A stretch of 6,533 nucleotides of DNA, taken from the NCBI GenBank assembly GCA_964649195.1, contig CAZYPK010000221.1:1-6533 (forward strand). Reading direction: 5' to 3'. This stretch comes from JTS-RE9 sp964649195 (lineage in GTDB: Bacteria; Planctomycetota; Phycisphaerae; Phycisphaerales; Phycisphaeraceae). A program made the translations under genes and the position numbers. Shown piece by piece: positions 1 to 5,800 of the stretch; position 1 is the stretch's first letter, and every line of letters starts with the position of its first letter. A model generated the notes under the pieces. The model was given only the letters and a program-made list of their open reading frames with translations, had not been told where the DNA came from and made no database searches.

Positions 1-24
1 CTTCGGCTGGCCGCATAAGAATTC

Positions 25-52
25 TTGAGCATTTATAGCGTTGTAGTATTAA
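25..52 (+). promoter_or_regulatory. Possible sigma70-type promoter for the operon
   Basis: TTGAGC at 25-30 and TATTAA at 47-52 are separated by 16 bp in the only AT-rich part of the upstream gap. The -10 candidate lies inside the first unit of the TATTAAG heptamer array, so the array could itself create or shift the promoter. The match is moderate and such matches arise by chance in AT-rich DNA. Confidence 0.22.
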
Positions 53-67
53 GTATTAAGTAATAAG
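47..67. repeat. AT-rich heptamer tandem repeat, 3 units
   Basis: Three head-to-tail 7-bp units are seen: TATTAAG (47-53), TATTAAG (54-60) and TAATAAG (61-67). The period is seven, not a multiple of three, and the array is non-coding. Confidence 0.85.
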
Positions 68-81
68 CATTCGCCTTTCCC

Positions 82-113
82 CCCGACACCCGACACCCGA
101 AACCCGAAACCCG
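82..113. repeat. C-rich heptamer tandem repeat, 4.5 units
   Basis: CCCGACA occurs twice (82-95), CCCGAAA twice (96-109), followed by CCCG (110-113). The array ends five bases before the ATG at 119, where a ribosome binding site would normally lie. It has the same 7-bp period as the neighbouring array but a quite different unit. Confidence 0.9.
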
Positions 114-118
114 CTCCC

Positions 119-1882
119 ATGCCCCAAGCCATCGCCATCGATCGTCCGCAGCGCTGGGATGTGCCCTTTGGTCCTGACATGACCGAGGCGGATGTCGATC
201 ATCTGCTGACCATCGCGCCGTTCAAGGAGATCGATCCGGGCAAGTTTCCCGAATCGACGCCGCTGCGGGGCATCCTGCTCAACGACACGCGAATCGTCTC
301 CTACAAGTCGGGCGACCTGATCGTGCGCGAAGGCGATTACGGCCACTCGGCGTTCCTCGTGCTGCGCGGCACGGTGCGGGTGTCGCTCGACAGTCTGCCC
401 CCGCGCCTCCTGGGCCGGCAGGAACGCAGGCGCAAGACCTGGCTGCAATCGCTTTCGCAGTGGTGGAGCAACCCGCGGCTGCCCGAGGTGCGCAGCGTCA
501 GCAGGTATCAGGAAGCCAGAACCAAAGGCGGCATTGCCGAGCGCGGCAGCGGCGGGGAGACGCGCGTCTTTCTTCAGGATGTGCCGGCGGTGCTGGGCAA
601 ACACAAAACCGTCGAGTTGCAGGCCGGCTCGCTGTTCGGTGAACTGGCGGCGCTGGGCCGCATTCCGCGCACCGCCACGATCTTCGCCGAGGGCAACGCG
701 GAGCTGCTCGAGATGCGCTGGCAGGGGCTGCGCGATATTCGCAGGCGCGATGAGGCGATCAAGAAGCACATCGATGCCCTCTACCGCAAGAACGCGCTGC
801 TGTCGTTCCTGGGGGATAACCAACTCTTTGCGCACCTGACCGAAGAGCAACTGAAGGAGGTTGCCGCCGCGACGGAGTTTGAAACACATGGCGGGTTCGA
901 GTGGTACGCCACGTACAAATCGGTGGCGCAGCAAAGCGCCAGTGAGAAGCTGGCGCAGGAGCCGGTGATTTCAGAAGAAGGAAATTATGCCAACGGCCTG
1001 GTGCTGATCCGCTCGGGTTTCGCCCGGATCAGCCAACGGTTCGGCAACGGGCATCGCACGCTGTCGTATGCCGGCGCGGGGCAGACGTATGGCCTCCAGG
1101 AACTGGCGCACAACTGGCGTGCGAAGGCGAGCCTGCCGCTGCAATCGACGCTGCGTGCGGTGGGATATGTTGATATTCTCCGCGTGCCCACGCCGCTGGT
1201 GGAGAAGTATGTGCTGCCTCATCTGAGGCCGGACCAGTTGCCGCCGATGATCCGCCAGGCGGATGATGAGCCGCTGAAGAAGGCGAGAAGAATCTCGCTG
1301 CCGCTGGCGGGACTCACCCGCTTCATCGGCAGGAAGAAGGACAAGCAGATCGAGACCGGCCTGCTCGAGTTCCTCGTCGAGAACCGCTTCATCAACGGCA
1401 CCGCGGCGATGGTGATCGATCTCGATCGCTGCACGCGCTGTGATGATTGCGTCCGCGCCTGCGCGGCGGCGCACGACAACAACCCCAAGTTCGTGCGCCA
1501 CGGCCAGCGGCACGACCACTACATGGTCGCCAATGCGTGCATGCATTGTGCCGACCCGGTCTGCATGATCGGCTGCCCGACCGGCGCGATCGGCCGCGAA
1601 CCGACCAGCGGGCAGGTGGTGATCAATGACACGACCTGCATCGGCTGCGCGACCTGCGCGAACAGTTGCCCGTACAACAACATCCGCATGGTGGAAATCC
1701 GCAACGAGAAAGGCGGGTTCATCCTCGATCAGAACAATGCTCCGATCATCAAGGCCACCAAGTGCGACCTGTGCGTCGATCAACTGGGCGGACCGGCCTG
1801 CGAGCGCGCCTGCCCCCACGATGCGATGAAACGCGTCGATATGCGCGACACGGGTAAGCTGGCGACGTGGGTGAGCAGATGA
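119..1882 (+). CDS. Twin cyclic-nucleotide-binding domain / four-cluster [4Fe-4S] ferredoxin fusion
   Basis: This 587-residue protein has no signal peptide, Tat motif or membrane helix, so it is probably cytoplasmic. The first CNB-like fold spans about residues 40-207. GDLIVREGDYGHSAFLVLRG leads the beta-roll and FGELAALGRIPRTATIF (173-189) matches a phosphate-binding cassette with G174, E175 and R184. A basic, Trp-rich loop (91-162) interrupts this domain. A second CNB-like domain (about 228-370) has a degraded cassette (YGLQELAHNW). The C-terminal part (428-576) has 16 cysteines in four groups: C438/441/444/448, C474/477/482/486, C507/510/513/517 and C549/552/561/565. That is the DmsB/NrfC/PhsB layout for four [4Fe-4S] clusters. 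Inferred role: electron-transfer subunit whose activity is gated by a bound ligand. The ATG at 119 is preferred over the ATG at 179 because the N-terminus (RPQRWDVPFGPDM) resembles what I remember of this family. The nucleotide ligand is unproven. Confidence 0.93.
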   Translation: MPQAIAIDRPQRWDVPFGPDMTEADVDHLLTIAPFKEIDPGKFPESTPLRGILLNDTRIVSYKSGDLIVREGDYGHSAFLVLRGTVRVSLDSLPPRLLGRQERRRKTWLQSLSQWWSNPRLPEVRSVSRYQEARTKGGIAERGSGGETRVFLQDVPAVLGKHKTVELQAGSLFGELAALGRIPRTATIFAEGNAELLEMRWQGLRDIRRRDEAIKKHIDALYRKNALLSFLGDNQLFAHLTEEQLKEVAAATEFETHGGFEWYATYKSVAQQSASEKLAQEPVISEEGNYANGLVLIRSGFARISQRFGNGHRTLSYAGAGQTYGLQELAHNWRAKASLPLQSTLRAVGYVDILRVPTPLVEKYVLPHLRPDQLPPMIRQADDEPLKKARRISLPLAGLTRFIGRKKDKQIETGLLEFLVENRFINGTAAMVIDLDRCTRCDDCVRACAAAHDNNPKFVRHGQRHDHYMVANACMHCADPVCMIGCPTGAIGREPTSGQVVINDTTCIGCATCANSCPYNNIRMVEIRNEKGGFILDQNNAPIIKATKCDLCVDQLGGPACERACPHDAMKRVDMRDTGKLATWVSR

Positions 1883-2042
1883 AGGTTGGCCGCGTGCGGA
1901 AGAGAGCCATGGTCAATAGGCATCAGGCAATGTTTATGGATCAACGCCGATGGCACCGCACCTTGTTGATCAATGACCCATGCCTGTTGCCTATTGACCC
2001 ATTTTCCTGACTTTGCACGTTCAGCATCAAACTTCTGACTTC
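1883..2042. other. Gap between the Fe-S and cytochrome b genes
   Basis: This 160-bp gap holds no convincing gene. Most of it (1909-2002) is a long imperfect inverted repeat. The remainder, about 2011-2042, shows a loose 7-nt periodicity (CATCAAA, CTTCTGA, CTTCATG) that runs into the start codon at 2043. No Shine-Dalgarno motif is present before 2043. Same-strand order suggests the downstream pair is co-transcribed with the first gene, but the hairpin could attenuate or process that transcript. Confidence 0.6.
1909..2002. repeat. Long imperfect inverted repeat (hairpin) in the intergenic gap
   Basis: Outer arms 1909-1929 and 1981-2002 pair at 20 positions with one mismatch and one bulge (TCAATAGGCA-T/A-CAGGCA). 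The pairing continues inward, more weakly, to a perfect 7-bp core: GATCAAC at 1939-1945 with GTTGATC at 1965-1971. The loop is 1946-1964. Within the arms, CAATAGG and CATCAGG (left) and the reverse complements of CAATAGG and CAACAGG (right) are heptamer tandem units. TTTT follows at 2002-2005, but this is too short and followed by C, so a classical intrinsic terminator is not supported. A transcript hairpin or a small mobile repeat are both possible. Confidence 0.75.
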
Positions 2043-2867
2043 ATGCAGACCTTCTCGAAACGCCGCCGCCATGCTTTCATCCTCACGCTGCTGATCGCGG
2101 CGCTGCTGGTCTTTTTTTTCTGGGCCGACAAGCAGCGGCTGGCCGGCAACGCCTTCGTCTCCGGCTGGATTCTCTTCGGCATCATGCTCGTGCTCACCGC
2201 CTACAACCTCCGCAAGAAAGTTCCCTTCCTCCCGCTGCTGCGCTCGGCGACGTGGCTTCAGATTCATCTTTACCTGGGCCTGCTCACCGTCGTCATCTTC
2301 CTCATGCACGTGGGTCTCCGCGTGCCCAACGGCAACCTCGAAACCATCATCACCGTCCTCTACGCCGTCGTCGCGGGCACCGGGTTTCTGGGCATCTTCC
2401 TGACCCGCACCTTTCCCAGACGGCTCACCGTGCGCGGCGAGGAGGTGCTCTTCGAGCGCATGCCCATCTATCGCAGGAACCTCAACGAGCGCGCCGAGAA
2501 GCTCGTGCTCGACGCCGTCGCCGAAACCAACACCACCACGCTCGCCGACTATTACAAGCTGCGGCTGGCCGGCTTTTTTTCGGGCTTCCGCAACTACTGG
2601 CATCATCTGTTCGAGTCCAAGAGGCCGCGCCATGTCTTCGCCACCGAGTTCGGCGACCTGGACCGCTACCTCAACGATCGTGAACGGCAGATCGTCTCCG
2701 AACTGGCCGAGCTGGTTTACATCAAGGACGACCTGGACTATCAGCACGCCTTGCAGATGACGCTCAAGGGCTGGCTCTATGTCCACATCGCGGCGACCTA
2801 CAGCCTGCTGCTTTTCGTGGTCACGCACATCGTCGTCGTTCACGCCTTCGTGGGAGGGCTGCGATGA
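2043..2867 (+). CDS. Five-helix membrane protein, probable di-heme cytochrome b subunit
   Basis: The 274-residue protein has hydrophobic helices at about 10-27, 38-55, 70-91, 102-121 and 245-268. Helix 3 carries H75 and H89 and helix 5 carries H248 and H262. Both pairs are 14 residues apart, which would place two bis-His b-type hemes stacked across the membrane, as in cytochrome b and ferric reductase/NADPH oxidase families. H267 is a further nearby histidine. A polar domain of about 120 residues (122-244) lies between helices 4 and 5. No flavin or NAD(P) motif is seen, so it is not a complete ferric reductase. Inferred role: wiring the cytoplasmic Fe-S protein or quinol to the periplasmic hemes c. 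The ATG at 2043 is chosen over an in-frame TTG at 2013, whose extra residues would come from the repeat-rich gap. Two T homopolymers (2112-2119 and 2574-2580) stand out against its GC-rich codons. I do not recognise a named family. Confidence 0.88.
   Translation: MQTFSKRRRHAFILTLLIAALLVFFFWADKQRLAGNAFVSGWILFGIMLVLTAYNLRKKVPFLPLLRSATWLQIHLYLGLLTVVIFLMHVGLRVPNGNLETIITVLYAVVAGTGFLGIFLTRTFPRRLTVRGEEVLFERMPIYRRNLNERAEKLVLDAVAETNTTTLADYYKLRLAGFFSGFRNYWHHLFESKRPRHVFATEFGDLDRYLNDRERQIVSELAELVYIKDDLDYQHALQMTLKGWLYVHIAATYSLLLFVVTHIVVVHAFVGGLR
2852..2858 (+). promoter_or_regulatory. Shine-Dalgarno site for the decaheme cytochrome gene
   Basis: GGGAGGG lies five bases before the ATG at 2864 and inside the end of the cytochrome b gene. 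It is the only clear ribosome binding site among the three genes. With the 4-bp ATGA overlap it fixes the start and suggests coupled translation. Confidence 0.75.
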
Positions 2868-5800
2868 GCCATCCGAAAATCAAGCTCCAGCAGTTCGGCT
2901 TCCAGGAGAGCCAGTACGAGCGCCCCAACCAGCCCTGGGTCTGCGGCCACCTTTGCGAAGGCAAGCCCTGCCACATCGGGCCTGACGCCAGGGGCCGCTG
3001 CCTGGCGACGGCGGAATGCCGTCCGGTGAAGAAGGGGGATCGGTATCACTGCACCCGGCCGCAGTCGCAAGGGGGGTTGTGCAGGGAAGGGCCGCTGCCT
3101 GATGGAAGCTGTTGCAGGCCGGTGCCGCCCTGTCAGCCGGTGCGCAGCGTTCGCAGCCGGCGCGGGCAGGTGGTGTTCTGGTCGGTGGCGCTGACGCTGG
3201 GCGTGTTGTCGTACATGCTCTTTGGCCCGCAGCGGATGAACTTCATCAAGCCCGGCGAGCTGAGCCAGGCCCACGGGCAGGTGCTCAAGGACGCCAACAA
3301 CGCCAACTGCTCGGTCTGTCACACGGCGGCAAAAGGGAACAACAGCGACGGCGGCGGGTCCACGCCCGATGCGTGGATCAAGTCCGCCTTCTCCGCCGGC
3401 GCCTCGGCGATCGTCGAAAGCCGGAACTGCCTGGGCTGTCACAGGAACACGCCGGGTCTGCGCGAGAATCCGCTGAATCCGCACAGCTTCGATCCGAAGG
3501 CGCTGGCGAAGGCTTCGCCCAGGCCGCTGATCAGGCCCAAGACGCCGCTGCGCTGGCTGCTGGCATCGGTCGGGCCGGATGTGCCGCTGACGGCCGACAG
3601 GCAGATCGCCTGCGCCACCTGCCACGTCGAGCACCGGGGCCAGGAGCACAACCTGGCGCACATGAGCAATCATCAGTGCCAAGCCTGCCACACCACCAAG
3701 TTCAACAGCTTCGCCAGCGGCCACCCCGACTTCAACCGCTTCCCCTACGAGCGGCGGACCCGCATCAAGTTCGATCACGCCGGCCATCAGGGCCACTTCG
3801 CCAATCGCAGCGCGCAGTTCGACTGCGCCTCGTGCCATCAGTCCGATGTCAGCGATCGGCACATGGTGACGGTGAACTTCGCAAGCAGTTGCGCTTCGTG
3901 TCATTCCAAGGATGTTGACAGCCCGGAGGCGCCGCTGAAGGTGCTGCACCTGCCGGGCATCGATGTGGAGGAACTGGCCGCCTTCGCCGAGGCGGGCGGA
4001 CCGTGGATCGGCGCCTGGCCTCGCGGCGCGGATTACGACATCCGCGGCGAGCTTTCGCCTTTCATGCGGGTGCTGCTGGCGGGCGATCCGCAGGTGGCCA
4101 GGGCCTTGAGCCTGCTGCCTGACAAGTTCAAGCTCAACGATCTGACCAGGGCCGGCGATGCGGAGAAGGCCGCGGTGGTTCGCGTGGCGTGGGGTGTGAA
4201 GGAGTTGTTCCATGATCTGGCGACCCGCGGACAGGAGGCGGTGCGCGACCGCATCAATGCCGCCCTGGTGCAGGCCGGCCCGATCGATGGCAGACAGCTT
4301 GCGGAACTGACGGCGCAGTTGCCCATCGATGCCATCAGCGTGGCGCAGAAGAAGTGGTTCCCCGATGTGCTCGAAACCGTGCCGCTCTACCGCGCCGGCC
4401 GGCCGCTGCCGGGCGCGCCGGCGGTCAAACCCAAGCCCCCCGGAACAACCCCCGGAGTCACCCCCGGAGTCACCCCCGGAACAACGCCGACTCCCAAGCC
4501 CAAGCCGGATGATCTTTTTGGTGATGATGAGGATGATGCGCCGGCCAAGCCCAAGGTGGCCGATGACCTGTTCAATGACGATGAGGATGACCCGCCCGCG
4601 CCCAGGCCGACGACACCGGCAACGCCGACCACGCCAACGGTGGCGGACCCGGTGCAGCCCAAGCCCAGGCCGGATGATCTGTTTGAGGATGATGATGACG
4701 CCGACGCGATCGTGCTGTTGCCGGTGGCGCCGAAGGAGCCTGAAGAGCCTGAAGAGCCTGAAGAGCCGAAGGAGCCGAAAGAGCCTAAGCCGGAGCCGGT
4801 CAAGCCTGTGGAACCGGCGGGGCCGTTGCCGTTGGAACCGGTGAAGAAACCGGCCGGTGGCTTCAAGGATGACAGCCTGTTTGATGACACCGATGATCGC
4901 TCGGAGGTGAAGGTGCCAATCGCACCACCACCGATCCCCGAACCGAAACCGGAACCCAAACCTGAACCCAAACCTGAACCGAAGCCGGAACCAAAACCCG
5001 CTCCGCAGCCTGCGCCCAAGCGGCCGGGGTTGCTGGATGACACCAAGCCCGCCGCCGCCGCGCCTTTTGCCCGCATCACGGAACTGCGCGGCAGCGTGCA
5101 ATATCGAACCTCCGCGACCTCGCCTTGGCGCTGGGTCGATGTCGGTCAGGCATTGCCGCCCACCGCGCAGTTGCGCATCGGTCTTAACTCGCATGTGACC
5201 GTCGTGGTCCTTCCCGACACCAGGCTGACCTTCGACAAGATCAGCGTCATCTCCCTCATCGAGCACGTTCACCAGCGTTCCGCACTGCCCGCGATGCCCG
5301 GCGACACACTGGCTTCATATGGCCTCGACCTTGGCCGGGGTGAGCGCACCAATGTCAGCGCCGCTTCCGATTCCTCATCAGCCTCCGCGTCAACATCGGC
5401 AGCATCAACATCCCCGCAAACCACCCCGGCCATATCCGTGACGACCTGGCTGTTGCATGGCACGCTGCCCGCCAACGACCTGTTCGATGACAGCGATGAT
5501 GCCCCCCCGGCGCCGCCCCCGCCGGCCAAGACGCCGGCGAAGAAGAATGATTCGCTCTTCAATGAAGATGAGGATGATGCGCCCCCTGCGAAATCGACAA
5601 CGCCCCTCGCGCCCCCGGCACCAGCCAAGCCGGCCGGCGGCGGACTATTCGATGAAGATGAAGAGGACCTGAAGCCGCCCCCGTCAACAACGACACCCCC
5701 GGCACCCCCGGTCCCCGCGCCCGCCCAACTGCCCGCCACGCGGCTGCTCTCACCCTCGGAACGACTGGTGGCCGGCGGGTGGTATGTCGATGAGGAAAAC

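Larger units (their letters stand above)
1..118. other. Upstream gap, no complete gene
   Basis: No complete reading frame fits here. Frame 1 reads LRLAA then TAA at 16-18, and frame 2 reads FGWPHKNS then TGA at 26-28. Either could be the last codons of an upstream gene, but a fragment this short cannot decide it. The rest is AT-rich from about 18 to 70 and C-rich from about 75 to 118. It holds two separate 7-bp tandem arrays and a candidate promoter, listed separately. No Shine-Dalgarno sequence precedes the ATG at 119; the bases just before it are CCCGCTCCC. Confidence 0.6.
4400..5062 (+). repeat. First low-complexity linker (Pro/Glu/Lys/Asp-rich)
   Basis: Residues 513-733 are almost entirely Pro, Lys, Glu, Asp, Thr and Ala, and are predicted by eye to be extended and disordered. 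The linker contains three short tandem arrays (PGTT/PGVT, KEP/EEP and PEPK) and four DDLF-type acidic motifs. The mix of Pro-Glu and Pro-Lys recalls the periplasm-spanning linker of TonB. Confidence 0.88.
4508..5668 (+). repeat. Seven dispersed acidic (D/N)D(S)LF motifs
   Basis: Copies start at 4508 (DDLFGDDEDD), 4562 (DDLFNDDEDD), 4673 (DDLFEDDDD), 4868 (DDSLFDDTDD), 5474 (NDLFDDSDD), 5546 (NDSLFNEDEDD) and 5642 (GLFDEDEED). A weaker trace (LLDDT) is at residues 723-727. Each has an invariant Leu-Phe pair followed by four to six acidic residues, and most are followed by Pro or Ala-Pro. The copies use different synonymous codons, so conservation is at protein level. Four precede and three follow the FecR-like domain. 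Confidence 0.88.

Noticed and set aside
82..113. CRISPR-type array
   Set aside because: Units are only 7 bp with no spacers; this is a simple tandem repeat.
56..1819. Long minus-strand open frames opposite the Fe-S gene (56-934 and 971-1819)
   Set aside because: GC-rich codon bias leaves few stops on the opposite strand. The products show no recognisable motif, while the plus strand has 16 ordered ferredoxin cysteines.
1879..2010. A 43-codon plus-strand frame whose ATG overlaps the stop of the first gene (ATGA)
   Set aside because: The overlap looks like coupling, but the frame runs through both arms of the inverted repeat, has no ribosome binding site and encodes no recognisable motif. Most likely chance.
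2013..2042. Upstream TTG start for the cytochrome b gene, adding ten residues
   Set aside because: The added residues (HVQHQTSDF) come from the repeat-like gap, precede an ATG and have no Shine-Dalgarno support.
2954..2974. CEGKPCH (CX4CH) as an eleventh heme c site
   Set aside because: It lies before the membrane helix on the predicted cytoplasmic side, where heme c is not attached, and sits among other closely spaced cysteines.
5066..5269. FecR-type anti-sigma regulator
   Set aside because: There is no sigma-factor gene nearby and no anti-sigma N-terminal domain. The domain is embedded in a cytochrome, so only the fold is claimed.
2840..5272. An 810-codon open frame on the minus strand opposite the cytochrome gene
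   Set aside because: Its product is an Arg/Gly/Leu-rich shadow with runs of FRFGFRFG and RLFRLFRL produced by the antisense of Pro/Glu/Lys repeats. The plus strand has ten CXXCH sites and clear domains.
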